In this document: piece by piece, positions 16,580-26,553 of the stretch
Numbering within the stretch: position 1 is the first letter of the stretch
Layout of the letters: every line of letters begins with the position of its first letter
Assembly: GCF_018476885.1 (NCBI RefSeq)
Contig: NZ_JAHCVJ010000003.1
Coordinates: 186,001-250,000 of the forward strand
From: Geoanaerobacter pelophilus
Lineage (GTDB): Bacteria > Desulfobacterota > Desulfuromonadia > Geobacterales > DSM-12255
Reading direction: 5' to 3'
DNA: 64,000 nt
The notes under the pieces: generated by a model
What the model was told of the DNA's origin: nothing
Database searches by the model: none
Seen by the model: the letters and a program-made list of their open reading frames with translations, nothing else
Translations under genes and position numbers: made by a program

Positions 16580-17470
16580 TCACCCTCTTGGGTGATGCTC
16601 TGCATGCAGCCGCTTCAACCGTTCACGGGTAATGTGCGTGTAAATCTGCGTAGTGGAGAGGTCTGCATGGCCGAGCATCAGTTGCACGCTCCTCAAATCT
16701 GCACCGTTTTCCAATAGGTGCGTGGCAAATGAATGCCTTAAGGTATGGGGCGAAATACTCTTGTGGATGCCGGCCTCGATCGCCCGCTTTTTTATCAGGT
16801 TCCAGAACGCCTGACGGCTCATCCGGCCACCCAGCCTAGTGATAAACAGATACTGCGAGTCGCTGCTGCTAGCCAGAGATGTCCGGCAAGAAGCGAAATA
16901 CAGCTCAATGCTCTTCCGGGCAGAATCCCCCATGGGAACTACTCGCTCCTTGCTCCCTTTACCCATGGTCATCAGATAACCAGCCTGAAGATTCAGGTTT
17001 TGCAGCTTGAGGGCAACCAGCTCGGAAACCCTTAACCCTGTTGCATAGAGCAGCTCCAGCATTGCCCTGTCGCGAAGATCAATTACCGAATCGGTCTTCG
17101 GCGCAGCCAGCAACGCTTCGACCTCGCGCATGGAGAGCACCTCTGGAAGCAGGCGGAGCGTCTTCGGGGCCTCGATAAGAGCAGCAGGGTTTACCTTGGC
17201 ATACCCCTCGATCATAAGGAACTTATGAAACATCCTGACCGCCGAAAGAACGCGAGCCCTGCTCCGGGGGGCCAGCCCGGATGATTTGAGTTGTGCGAGA
17301 AACCCGGATACTTGCTGAGGCCTTATGTCGGCAGGTTCATTAATGCCGTTGCCAATAGCAAGAAAGTCGATATAGCCGCCAATGTCATGACTGTACGCCT
17401 CAAGGGTATTGCGGGACAGCCCCTTTTCCACAGATAGATACCCTAGAAACAGGTCGAGGTACTGGTTCAT
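16580..17470 (-). CDS. xerD: tyrosine recombinase XerD
   Basis: A 296-residue site-specific recombinase that resolves chromosome dimers at dif with a XerC partner. The N-terminal SAM-like DNA-binding domain is at about residues 1-85. The catalytic domain has the arginine in ATGLRVSE, lysine in MGKGSKERVVP, HTLRHSFATH, LGHADLSTTQ and the nucleophilic tyrosine in IYTHI. The ending LKRLHAEHHPRG is XerD-like. The start overlaps the glnD stop by one base (TAATG), so translation is coupled. Length and all catalytic residues are normal. Confidence 0.93.
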   Translation of the reverse strand: MNQYLDLFLGYLSVEKGLSRNTLEAYSHDIGGYIDFLAIGNGINEPADIRPQQVSGFLAQLKSSGLAPRSRARVLSAVRMFHKFLMIEGYAKVNPAALIEAPKTLRLLPEVLSMREVEALLAAPKTDSVIDLRDRAMLELLYATGLRVSELVALKLQNLNLQAGYLMTMGKGSKERVVPMGDSARKSIELYFASCRTSLASSSDSQYLFITRLGGRMSRQAFWNLIKKRAIEAGIHKSISPHTLRHSFATHLLENGADLRSVQLMLGHADLSTTQIYTHITRERLKRLHAEHHPRG

Positions 17471-20172
17471 TACTGATCGATCGCCTTGAGCAAACGCTCT
17501 CTCATTTCCTCAATCTTCCGCTCACTCGTCACTTTGTGGCCGAAGATGTCCTTTACATAAAACACATCAAGAACCTGGTCAACCTTGGTGGATATTTTCG
17601 ATATCCCGATATACAGCCCGAGCTCTGTCAGGGTGCTGGTAATGCTGTAAAGCAGTCCAACCTTGTCATGGGTGTAAATATCAATGACCGTATAGTCGGC
17701 AGACACTTCATTGTCGATCTCCACCCGAGTAGGAAAGCGCGGCTTTTGTTTTTCCGACAACTGTTTTACGCGTTGACGCTTCTCCACCATTTTGCGGACA
17801 TTGACATGTCCCTCCAGCACCTGCTGCAGGTCTTCCCTGACACGGTTCCACCGGGTTTCTTCGGTAATTACGAATCCCTGGGGCGCATTGACCTGAAGGA
17901 CATCCAACGCCTTGCCATTAGTGCTTGTGTGAATCTGCGCCCCCAGAATATTCATGCCATTGGCCGCCATGACCCCGGTTATCATCGAGAAAAGACCGGG
18001 AACATCGAGGGTGCAGACGGTGAAATTGGAGAATCCACCCTCCTGGTCATGGTCTACATTGGTTACGATCCCCTTACCTTCAAGGGCAAGCAGCACCTTG
18101 ACATGGTTGGCCAGCGTCTTTGGCGAATTTGCCAGGAGATGCCTGGTTGCCATGGCATTAAGCTCTTCCCTGACAGCCGCCTGGGGATGATCGTCGCCAA
18201 GAAGCTCAATGACCTGGCGCTTCACCTTCTTGACCCGCTCGCTGCTCGCTTCGAGCCTGAAGTCTCCTCGCTCAAGAACCTGGAAAGCCTTTTCATAAAG
18301 CTCCTGGGTGAGTCGCGCCTTCCATTCGGTCCAAACATCGGGACCAACAGCCTTGATATCCGCGTAGGTCAGGAGATACAGCATCTTCAGGTTTTCGCTG
18401 GTCCCCATCTGGCGGGCAAACTGGACAACCATCTTCTCATCGTTCAGATCCCTTCGCTGCGATATATGCGCAAACAGGATATGCTGCAGGACAAGGAACT
18501 CCAACCGTTCACTGTCTTCCTTGGAAAGCCCCAGGCGTCGGGCTATGGTGGGAACCATTTCGGCACCGCGCTCGGCATGCCGTCCACCTTCTCCTTTGCC
18601 GATATCATGGAGCAGGATGGCCAGCATCAACAGCTCACGCTTGTCGATATCCCTGGCAACACTGGTCAGCAGGGGCAGATCCTCGGCATGCTCACCTTTC
18701 CAGAGCCGGATGATCTCTTCCACAGCAAACAACGAATGGATATCGACGGTATAGATGTGGTAGAGGTCATGCTGGACCTTGCAATATATCCGCTCGAACT
18801 CAGGAATGAAGCGGTTGAGGAACTGCAGATGGTGCATCAGCTGCAACGTCTCCGCGACCCCTTTTTCACTCCGCAGTATTTTGAAGAACGAGGCGTTTAC
18901 CTCCCGGTTGCGGCGAAACTTGTCATTGACCAGGTCAAGGTTCTGCCTGATAAGCGACTTTACCTTGAGGCTCAGGCTAACCCCCTGCTTCTGGGCATAC
19001 TCAAAAAGCTTCATGAGCCGGGCCGGATCTTTGCTGATGATCGCTTCATCAGGTACGACCAATTCCCCTTTGAGAACGTAAAACCCTTCACCGATCGGCC
19101 GCCGGATGAAGTAGCCCAGGAGTTTCAGTGGGCCGACATCCTTGATGACGCACTTTGAGACCATCAGGGAGGAAAAATGCTCGACGCGGGTGCCGTGCAG
19201 ATAGTAGTCGCGCATGAACTCCTCGACCGCCAGCACTCTCCCGGCATCACGATACCCGAGAAATTCGGCAACCTGCATTTGTGCTTCAAATGTCAGCTGG
19301 TCATTCTTGCGGCCTGCCAAGTAATGAAGTTCGTTTCTGATTTGCCAGAGATAGGCAAGAGACTGATAATACCCGTGCAGCTCCTCTTCCGAAAGGATCC
19401 CTTTGACGATCAGCTCTTTCGGGCTGCTGACCTTATACTTGATCTTTGCCACCCAGATTGCCGAGTGCAGGTCCCTGAGACCGCCCTCGCCTTCCTTGAG
19501 GTTCGGTTCCAGGATATAGACCGACGAGCCGTATTTCTCCCGCCGTTTCCGCATTTCGGCCAGTTTTTCCTTTATGAAGGAGTCGCTGGCCTTTGCTACG
19601 ATTTGCGAGTGAAGCACCTTCAGATATTCCTTGAAGAGCACTCTGCCGCCGACTAGATAACGGCTGTCAAGCAGCGCGGTCTTGACCGTCACATCGCTTG
19701 CCGCCATCTCTACGCAGTCTGGAATGGTCCTGACCGAATAGCCGACATCCAGCCGCATGTCCCAGAGGAAGTAGAGCAGTTTCTGGGCGATATCCTCGAT
19801 CCGTTGCGGGTCCTTTCCCATATAGAGAAACATCAGGTCTATGTCGGAAAACGGGTTCAGTTCAGCCCGGCCATAGCCGCCGACTGCGACCAGCGTGAGC
19901 TGTTCGTCCCGTCGCTTTACCGGAGGCAGATCGGCAATGATGGATTTGAACAGCTTGACAATGAGAGTGTCAGTCATCCTGGTAATGGCGGCGACCGCTT
20001 CATCTCCGGGAGCACCGGCGCGATGCAGTTTCTTAATCGCTTCCCGGTAATGGGCGAGGAAATGCTTGCTGGCAGCCAGATAAAGCGGCCGCTTCTCCTC
20101 GAAGGAGGCACGGCCCGAATCACCCGAATGATGGGCCTCATCAGGGAAATACCTGTTAATATCGAATTCCAT
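17470..20172 (-). CDS. glnD: [protein-PII] uridylyltransferase GlnD
   Basis: A 900-residue bifunctional nitrogen sensor that uridylylates PII proteins when glutamine is low and removes UMP when it is high. Domains in order: nucleotidyltransferase (VAVGGYGRAELNPFSDIDLM, near residues 92-111), helical linker, HD hydrolase (LLHDIGKGEGGRHAERGAE, near 515) and two C-terminal ACT domains (about 708-790 and 830-900) that sense glutamine. Length is typical. It follows the amidase gene by 11 bases and overlaps xerD by one base. Confidence 0.95.
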   Translation of the reverse strand: MEFDINRYFPDEAHHSGDSGRASFEEKRPLYLAASKHFLAHYREAIKKLHRAGAPGDEAVAAITRMTDTLIVKLFKSIIADLPPVKRRDEQLTLVAVGGYGRAELNPFSDIDLMFLYMGKDPQRIEDIAQKLLYFLWDMRLDVGYSVRTIPDCVEMAASDVTVKTALLDSRYLVGGRVLFKEYLKVLHSQIVAKASDSFIKEKLAEMRKRREKYGSSVYILEPNLKEGEGGLRDLHSAIWVAKIKYKVSSPKELIVKGILSEEELHGYYQSLAYLWQIRNELHYLAGRKNDQLTFEAQMQVAEFLGYRDAGRVLAVEEFMRDYYLHGTRVEHFSSLMVSKCVIKDVGPLKLLGYFIRRPIGEGFYVLKGELVVPDEAIISKDPARLMKLFEYAQKQGVSLSLKVKSLIRQNLDLVNDKFRRNREVNASFFKILRSEKGVAETLQLMHHLQFLNRFIPEFERIYCKVQHDLYHIYTVDIHSLFAVEEIIRLWKGEHAEDLPLLTSVARDIDKRELLMLAILLHDIGKGEGGRHAERGAEMVPTIARRLGLSKEDSERLEFLVLQHILFAHISQRRDLNDEKMVVQFARQMGTSENLKMLYLLTYADIKAVGPDVWTEWKARLTQELYEKAFQVLERGDFRLEASSERVKKVKRQVIELLGDDHPQAAVREELNAMATRHLLANSPKTLANHVKVLLALEGKGIVTNVDHDQEGGFSNFTVCTLDVPGLFSMITGVMAANGMNILGAQIHTSTNGKALDVLQVNAPQGFVITEETRWNRVREDLQQVLEGHVNVRKMVEKRQRVKQLSEKQKPRFPTRVEIDNEVSADYTVIDIYTHDKVGLLYSITSTLTELGLYIGISKISTKVDQVLDVFYVKDIFGHKVTSERKIEEMRERLLKAIDQ

Positions 20173-20183
20173 AAGCCCTCGTG

Positions 20184-21575
20184 TTATTTCAAGCCGGAAA
20201 TGTAAGCCCTGACCCCATCCGCAATCCCGTCGGCAGTAGTTTCCTGGTAATGGCTGTCTTTAAGACGCTGCTCTTCCTTTTCATTGCTCAGAAAGGCGGT
20301 TTCAACAAGGATGCTCGGCATGCTGGCGCCAACCAGCACATAAAACGGTCCCTGCTTTACCCCCAGCGACTTTACCGGCCAACGGGCATCAACCTTTTTG
20401 TGAAGCTCCTTCTGGACCACCTCGGCAAGATGCGCTGAGTCATTGATCTTGTAATTGGCCATCAGGTCGAACAGCACAGCCTGGAGCATGCTTACCTTTT
20501 CCAGAGAGGTGCCGTTCTCCTTGGCCGCGAGCTGAGCAGCCTTTTCCGTCTTGGCCAGGCTCAGGTAATAGGTCTCGATGCCGGATGCCGACCTGTTGGG
20601 AGCGGCATTGGCATGAATCGAAATAAACAGGTCGGCGCCAACCTGGTTGGCGATGGCGGTCCGTTCCTGGAGCTCCAGAAAGACATCGGTCGTTCGAGTC
20701 ATGACCACATCGAGCCCGATCTCGTCACGCAGCTTTTTTGCCAGCTTCAGGCCGATCGCCAGCACCACATCCTTTTCCCGCGTGCCGTCTGCTCCCAGAG
20801 CTCCGGGATCATGACCACCATGACCCGGATCGACCACAACGCGCCTTATCCGGGAAATTCCGGGGTGCAGGGGCTTCTTGTGCGGCTTTTCAGCCGGCTG
20901 GTCGATAATAGCTGCTGATGCCGGAGTAACCGGCTCGATAACCTGCTTCAGGGATGAAATCTCGGTCTTGCGATCCCCCCTGATATCGATCATGATCCGG
21001 AACGGATCGGAAAAGGTAAATATTTTGTAGTCCTTGATGCTTTCCAGATCCAGCACCACCCGCACCGTCTCCGGGCGGTACTGCGCGATGCGGGCGGTCT
21101 TTAGAAGGCCGTCGGCAACCGGGAGATCCTTAACATCAGAGTTCAGCTTGGCGCCGTTTATGTCCAGGTAGAGCCGACCAGGGAGTTTGGCCTCCTGATC
21201 CTGACCGATGCGGTGGTACTCAAAAGCCGCTTCCCGGTCAAGAGAGATGGCAATCCGCGTATAATCGGGGTTGGACCAGGACCGCAACTCCTTAACGCTA
21301 GCCATCGGTTTTGCCTCAGACGGCTTCACCACCTGAACCAGTTGCTGTTCACTCTTTGCTTTTGCCTTGGCATCAGTTTTCCGGGAAGAACCTTTTTTCC
21401 CTTTTTTCTTTGAGGCCGTCGCCTTTGCCGGTTTTCCAGAAGCGGCTTTCTTGGCAGTGGTTTTCTTGGTTTTAGCGCTGCCGCCTTCCTCTGCCGCCAT
21501 GGCACTGCCAAGCATCAGCATCACCCCAAGAAAGGCCATCAATAATACCCGTACTATCCAGCATCTATACATCAT
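20184..21575 (-). CDS. N-acetylmuramoyl-L-alanine amidase (AMIN + Amidase_3)
   Basis: A 463-residue periplasmic cell-wall amidase. A signal peptide (about 1-27) is followed by a Lys/Ala-rich linker (about 33-80), an AMIN domain (about 92-200; SNPDYTRIAISLDREAAFEY) that targets septal peptidoglycan, and a zinc amidase domain (about 243-460). The zinc and catalytic residues appear in VVDPGHGGHDPGA, in FISIHANA and in SILVETAFLSN. Such enzymes split daughter cells by cutting the peptide stem from MurNAc. It is the first gene of the glnD-xerD operon. Confidence 0.92.
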   Translation of the reverse strand: MMYRCWIVRVLLMAFLGVMLMLGSAMAAEEGGSAKTKKTTAKKAASGKPAKATASKKKGKKGSSRKTDAKAKAKSEQQLVQVVKPSEAKPMASVKELRSWSNPDYTRIAISLDREAAFEYHRIGQDQEAKLPGRLYLDINGAKLNSDVKDLPVADGLLKTARIAQYRPETVRVVLDLESIKDYKIFTFSDPFRIMIDIRGDRKTEISSLKQVIEPVTPASAAIIDQPAEKPHKKPLHPGISRIRRVVVDPGHGGHDPGALGADGTREKDVVLAIGLKLAKKLRDEIGLDVVMTRTTDVFLELQERTAIANQVGADLFISIHANAAPNRSASGIETYYLSLAKTEKAAQLAAKENGTSLEKVSMLQAVLFDLMANYKINDSAHLAEVVQKELHKKVDARWPVKSLGVKQGPFYVLVGASMPSILVETAFLSNEKEEQRLKDSHYQETTADGIADGVRAYISGLK

Positions 21576-21751
21576 ACCATCCTTTGTAGTTCGCCTGAAT
21601 CTTTAATGTTTTCATAACAATCTGCATTCATAGCATGTTTCATTTTGGCAGAAATAAGACAATTGCGTCTCAGCCAAAATCACAACAATTCCCGCTTGAT
21701 ACAGAGCCTTACGCTCTATACTACTTAAATCAATTGCTTTGATTGATGTCC

Positions 21752-21779
21752 TTGACAGCACAAATTCCAACATGATACT
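21752..21779 (+). promoter_or_regulatory. sigma-70 promoter of the PEGA-like lipoprotein gene
   Basis: TTGACA (21752-21757), 16-base spacer, GATACT (21774-21779), about 42 bases before the ATG at 21822. Confidence 0.55.
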
Positions 21780-21821
21780 TTAGTTTTATTAAATCCAGAA
21801 TCAGAGATAACTATCTTACCC

Positions 21822-22247
21822 ATGTCCCGTTTAATCAAGACCTTATCCATTCTTGTCTCATTATCGTTCCTGTCAGGTTGCATTTCCCTGAGTAATGGGC
21901 CGAGACAGCAAGTTACTATAACTTCTGACCCTCCTGGGGCTTTGGCAGAAATACATAGTGAAAAATGTATAACTCCATGCACAATATTTCTCAAAAGAAG
22001 CAGCAATAGTACCACACTGTATTTGACTCCGGTTGGGCAACCGACATACTCACACACAGTAATACCCGAAATGAAAGACAAGTGGTGGCATGAACCAGTT
22101 GCACTACTAGAGGGCTACACAATTATTCTCGCACTTATCGAATTATCGCTTAATGATTTTTTGTATAACTGGCCCGCGGATATTAATGTGACCTATATGC
22201 CCGCAGCAAATACGAGTAACTTACTTACAGCTAAAGCTAAAATTTAA
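21822..22247 (+). CDS. PEGA-like small lipoprotein
   Basis: A 141-residue lipoprotein. The signal peptide has the lipobox FLSGC with the lipidated cysteine at residue 20. The segment QVTITSDPPGALAEIHSEKCITPCTI (about 30-55) fits the PEGA-type fold, in which a proline-glycine turn follows a beta-strand. A hydrophobic helix occurs near residue 95. It stands alone between two minus-strand operons with its own promoter. Codon use is more AT-rich than in glnD or mutS on either side. The role is unknown. Confidence 0.65.
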   Translation: MSRLIKTLSILVSLSFLSGCISLSNGPRQQVTITSDPPGALAEIHSEKCITPCTIFLKRSSNSTTLYLTPVGQPTYSHTVIPEMKDKWWHEPVALLEGYTIILALIELSLNDFLYNWPADINVTYMPAANTSNLLTAKAKI

Positions 22248-22332
22248 TATTAATTTTTACAGTTCGGGGCATTAATGCGGTAACATCTCCCATGCCTTTG
22301 GCCTCTTTTTTGTCCTGCGTTTATACCATTAT

Positions 22333-24963
22333 TCAGACCAATCTTTGCAACTCATCTATTAAATTCAGCGCCTCAAGCGGAGTAAGCCTGGCCACTTCAA
22401 CGCTCTTCAAGCGATTGCGCAGATCATCGTCAGGCGGTGTAAAGAGGGAAAGTTGAGAGGAGTCAACGTCGATCCGGCGGCCTTTCTTGCCAGAAATTCT
22501 CGGCTCCCCGCCTTCCGTGAACTCGCCATGCTCCAGGTTCTTCAGGATCTCCCGTGCCCGCAGCACGACTTCCTGCGGCAGTCCGGCCAACCGCGCCACC
22601 TGGATGCCGTATGAATGAGAGGCCCCACCAGGAACGATCTGCCGCAGAAAGATGATCTGGTCATTCCATTCCCTGACGGCAATATTGAAGTTCTTTATCC
22701 CTTTCCGGGTAACGGACAGCTCGGTTAGTTCGTGGTAATGGGTGGCAAACAGGGTCCTGGCGGCATGATCCCGCGCGTCGTGCAGGAACTCCGCCACTGC
22801 CCAGGCAATGGAAACCCCATCGAAAGTCGAGGTGCCCCTGCCGATTTCGTCCAAAAGTACCAGGCTACTCGGGGTGGCATACTGCAGAATCGAGGCGGTC
22901 TCTGCCATTTCCACCATAAAGGTGGACTGTCCCTTCGACAGGTTGTCGGAAGCGCCGATTCGGGTAAATATCCGGTCGGCAATGCCGATGCGCGCCTTTG
23001 ACGCCGGCACGAAGCTGCCGATCTGCGCCATCAGCACTATCAGGGCCACCTGCCGCATATATGTGGATTTACCGGCCATGTTCGGCCCGGTAATCATCAG
23101 GAGCTGGTTTTCGTTGTTGTCCAGCACAGTGTCATTCGGGACAAACCGTTCCGACACATGCATCGCCTCGACAACCGGGTGCCTGCCATCAATTATCTCG
23201 ATAAGGTCGCCGGTGTCTATTTCCGGCCGACAATAATTCAAGCCGTGCGCCAATGAGGCAAGCGAGGCCAGCACGTCCAGAGTGGCGACACTCTCAGCAG
23301 TCCGGGCGATGCGCCCGGTTTGGCCGGCTACCTGGACCCGAATCTCCTGGAAAAGTGAGTATTCGAGTTCGGCGATCCGCTCCTCGGCACCCATGACCTT
23401 TTCTTCGTACTCTTTCAACTCCGGGGTGATAAAACGCTCGGCATTCACCAGGGTCTGCTTGCGGATATAGTCGTCCGGGATTCCGGCCAGGTTTGCCTTG
23501 GTAATTTCGATGTAATATCCAAACACCTTGTTATAGCGGATTTTCAGGGACGAAATCCCGGTTCGCCCCTTTTCCCTGGCCTCCAGCTGGGCGATGAAAC
23601 CTTTCCCCTCCCTGCTTATTACCCTCAGTTCATCCAGTTCGGCATTGAACCCAGTGGCTATTATCCCGCCATCTCGCAGCAGAAACGGTGGATTTTCCAC
23701 AATCCCCTGAGATATCAGCTCAACGACATCATGCAGCGGGTCGATGGCAGCGATGGTATCCTGCAGCAAAAGCGCTTGAAGTGGCTGGACGCACGACAAC
23801 AACTTGGGCAACCTTGCCAGGGATTCCTTGAGGGCAACCAGATCCTTGGCCGAGGCCGAAGCGAGGCTGATTCGTCCGTTGAGCCGCTCGAGGTCTGCCA
23901 CGCCATCCAGCAGCGCTACCAGTTCGTCACGGAGCAGTTGAGACGTGATCAGCTCCTCAATAGACTCATAGCGTTCTTTTATTTTATCAACTGATACCAG
24001 CGGATAATTGACCCATTGCTTGAGCTTTCTCCCCCCCATGGCTGTTACGGTTTTGTCCATCAACCAAAGCAGGGAGCCCTTTCTCTTCCCCTCCTGGATG
24101 GTGGCAGTCAGTTCAAGATTCCTGCGGGACATGTCATCAAGAACCAGGTGACTATTGACCATGTAGGAAACCACAGGACGCAAGTGAGCAGCAACGCCGC
24201 CAATCTGGGTTTCGCGGAGATAGTGAAGCAAAGCGCCGGCAGCCAGAGCCCCGCCTGACATCTCTTTACCGTCCGGAGCCGGTGGCAATGGCGCAGCAAA
24301 GACCGTCTGATGCAGTCTCTGGGCATAGTCGAGCTCAAAGACCCACTCGTCGATAAACGATACCGTCCGCTCGCTCAAAGGTCCATCCAGTGCCGACAGA
24401 CCATCTCCATCCTTCAAAGAGGCAGGGAGCAGTACCTCGCGGGGATTAACACAGTAAAATTCGGAAATGAGGGCATTGATATCCGGGAAATCTGCCGCCT
24501 TGAATTCGCCGGTCGATATGTCAAGGCAGGCAAACCCCCAAATACCGCTCTTTGCAGGGACAATTGCGGCCAGATAGTTATTTTCGTTGGGCTTGAGCGA
24601 CTCGGCATCGACAACGAGACCAGGCGTTACAACCTTGACCACTTCCCGTTTGACTATCCCTTTGACGCTCTTCGGGTCCTCCACCTGCTCGCAGATAGCA
24701 ACCTTTTCTCCGGCCTCGACAAGCTTGGCAATATATGGCGCTGCCGAATGAAAAGGGATCCCGCAGAGCGGTACATCTCGACCGTCGCTGCTCTTGCCTC
24801 GCGAGGTTAGCGTAATATCCAGGATTTTAGAGGCCTTTACGGCATCATCCAGGAACATCTCGTAGAAATCGCCAAGGCGAAAAAATAGTATCGCATCCGG
24901 ATATGAAGACTTGATCTCCAGATACTGTCTCATCATTGGCGTATGTTCGGTTTGCTGGGTCAT
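22333..24963 (-). CDS. mutS: DNA mismatch repair protein MutS
   Basis: An 876-residue mismatch-recognition ATPase. The N-terminal domain carries the mismatch-binding motif [11 protein letters not shown] (residues 23-33, F-x-E). Connector, lever and clamp domains follow, then the ATPase with Walker [14 protein letters not shown] (near 617), Walker [15 protein letters not shown] and the [10 protein letters not shown] motif. The C-terminal tail is normal. It binds base mispairs and recruits MutL; no mutL lies in this window. Length is usual, and the gene appears to be alone. Confidence 0.97.
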   Translation of the reverse strand: MTQQTEHTPMMRQYLEIKSSYPDAILFFRLGDFYEMFLDDAVKASKILDITLTSRGKSSDGRDVPLCGIPFHSAAPYIAKLVEAGEKVAICEQVEDPKSVKGIVKREVVKVVTPGLVVDAESLKPNENNYLAAIVPAKSGIWGFACLDISTGEFKAADFPDINALISEFYCVNPREVLLPASLKDGDGLSALDGPLSERTVSFIDEWVFELDYAQRLHQTVFAAPLPPAPDGKEMSGGALAAGALLHYLRETQIGGVAAHLRPVVSYMVNSHLVLDDMSRRNLELTATIQEGKRKGSLLWLMDKTVTAMGGRKLKQWVNYPLVSVDKIKERYESIEELITSQLLRDELVALLDGVADLERLNGRISLASASAKDLVALKESLARLPKLLSCVQPLQALLLQDTIAAIDPLHDVVELISQGIVENPPFLLRDGGIIATGFNAELDELRVISREGKGFIAQLEAREKGRTGISSLKIRYNKVFGYYIEITKANLAGIPDDYIRKQTLVNAERFITPELKEYEEKVMGAEERIAELEYSLFQEIRVQVAGQTGRIARTAESVATLDVLASLASLAHGLNYCRPEIDTGDLIEIIDGRHPVVEAMHVSERFVPNDTVLDNNENQLLMITGPNMAGKSTYMRQVALIVLMAQIGSFVPASKARIGIADRIFTRIGASDNLSKGQSTFMVEMAETASILQYATPSSLVLLDEIGRGTSTFDGVSIAWAVAEFLHDARDHAARTLFATHYHELTELSVTRKGIKNFNIAVREWNDQIIFLRQIVPGGASHSYGIQVARLAGLPQEVVLRAREILKNLEHGEFTEGGEPRISGKKGRRIDVDSSQLSLFTPPDDDLRNRLKSVEVARLTPLEALNLIDELQRLV

Positions 24964-25113
24964 AGGGGGTGTCTGAATGGAATGGTGAGCAATCCTAACA
25001 AAATCGAGGATTACTGTAAAACAAAACCTGAAGCCGGATGCAGAAGATTATTACGTGCGCGTCCGGAATCCCTAAAAAAACTCTCAATTTCGCACAATTG
25101 TGTTCGGGAAACG

Positions 25114-26493
25114 TTACTGGCGGGTCTTGGCAACAGAGAAAACCACGTTTCTGCCGCTTGCCTTGCCACGATACATGGCCTGGTCGGCAAGCTCGATCAA
25201 CTGCATCTTGGATTTGGTGTCTTCAGGGTAACAGGCATAGCCAAGACTGGCGGTAATATGAATTTTCATGCCGTCACTGGCAAGAAAACGGTGACGCTCG
25301 ATCGATCTCCGGATCCTCTCGGCAACGCCGGCAGCGGTCTCAAGACCGGTTTCCACAAGCAAAATGGTGTACTCATCACCGCCATAACGGATGACGGTAT
25401 CAATCTCTCGAACCGAATTTTTAAGAAGTTTGCCGACTTCTTTCAATAACTTGCTGCCGACCAGATGACCATGGGTGTCGTTAATATCCTTGAACTGGTC
25501 GATATCAAGGAAGATGACCGAAAGGTTTGTGCCGTAGCGTTCAGCCCTTTTCACCTCACGCTCCATGGCAACTTCCAGATAGCGATAATTAAAGAGCCCG
25601 GTCAATTCATCAATGTTTACCAGGTTCCGTGCAGACACATATCTTGCAGCATTCTCATAGGCCAGCGATGACTGATCAAGGAGAAACGAAAGGTTTTTCT
25701 GGTTTATCGAGTTGTCCAGCCGCTTCCCTTCCTCGTTAAACATCATTATTACGCCCTGCACCACAGAATTAATCCGTACTAGCAGGATCAGCAGATCGTG
25801 CAGGTCGTGAATCTCGCCAAGATCCGGCTCGGCATCCATACAACCAGGCAAAAAGATCTGATTCACAGATTGTTCATCAGCTGGCTTGAACCGGCCGAAC
25901 ATTAATTCTCCCAGACGGGCGGCAGCCTCCTCGTTGAATCCTCTCAGTTCCCTGATTGCAAAAAGCGCCTCTTCTGAGAAATAGCCGATGCAACGATTCG
26001 TCCCAACCTCCTTGGCAAGGGAGTCGACAACCAGGGTGTAGAGACGGTCCAGTTCCAGGCAGTTTGCGATCGCCTGACTGACCTGATAGAGGTTGACCAG
26101 TTCCCGCAACTCCAGGTTCTCGTCTAGCAACCGCCTCTGCTTGATACACAGAGAGACCGCATGCTTGAATTCATCATGGTTGATCGGTTTTACCAGGTAG
26201 TCACGGGCACCATGCTTGAGTGCATAGATTGCCGTCTCCATGTTTGCATGGCCGGTAACAATGATGACTTCTATTGCCGTATCGAGCTGTTTGATCTTTT
26301 CCAGGACATCCAATCCACTGGCATCCTGCAACACCAGATCGATAACAGCGACATGAAATTGCTTAAGGCTCAACAAATCAAAGGCATCATCAGCTGATGA
26401 CGCAGTATCGACTTCATAACCTTCATCTTTCAAAAGGTCTGAATAGATCTCGCGGAAAAACAGATCGTCTTCCACTATCAGGATGCGTTCCAT
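25114..26493 (-). CDS. response regulator diguanylate cyclase (REC-GGDEF)
   Basis: A 459-residue protein. An N-terminal receiver domain (1-120) has the phosphoacceptor aspartate at residue 52 (VAVIDLVL) and acidic EDD near residue 9. A middle region of about 150 residues resembles a degenerate GAF-like sensor. The C-terminal GGDEF domain (about 295-455) has RYGGDEYTIL, an intact active site for making cyclic-di-GMP; the last residue of the signature is Y. The ATG at 26493 has GAGGG 4 bases upstream; an in-frame TTG lies just before it. It follows comEC by 57 bases. The partner kinase is not evident. Confidence 0.88.
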   Translation of the reverse strand: MERILIVEDDLFFREIYSDLLKDEGYEVDTASSADDAFDLLSLKQFHVAVIDLVLQDASGLDVLEKIKQLDTAIEVIIVTGHANMETAIYALKHGARDYLVKPINHDEFKHAVSLCIKQRRLLDENLELRELVNLYQVSQAIANCLELDRLYTLVVDSLAKEVGTNRCIGYFSEEALFAIRELRGFNEEAAARLGELMFGRFKPADEQSVNQIFLPGCMDAEPDLGEIHDLHDLLILLVRINSVVQGVIMMFNEEGKRLDNSINQKNLSFLLDQSSLAYENAARYVSARNLVNIDELTGLFNYRYLEVAMEREVKRAERYGTNLSVIFLDIDQFKDINDTHGHLVGSKLLKEVGKLLKNSVREIDTVIRYGGDEYTILLVETGLETAAGVAERIRRSIERHRFLASDGMKIHITASLGYACYPEDTKSKMQLIELADQAMYRGKASGRNVVFSVAKTRQ

Positions 26494-26553
26494 CAAGCCC
26501 TCATATCGCTAAAAAATGCGCAAACAGCTGTCCTCTTACATTATCGGTCAAAT

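Noticed and set aside
17536-19158. 540-residue plus-strand frame opposite glnD
   Set aside because: It lies wholly antisense to the conserved glnD domains and shows no protein family of its own; long antisense frames are common in GC-rich DNA.
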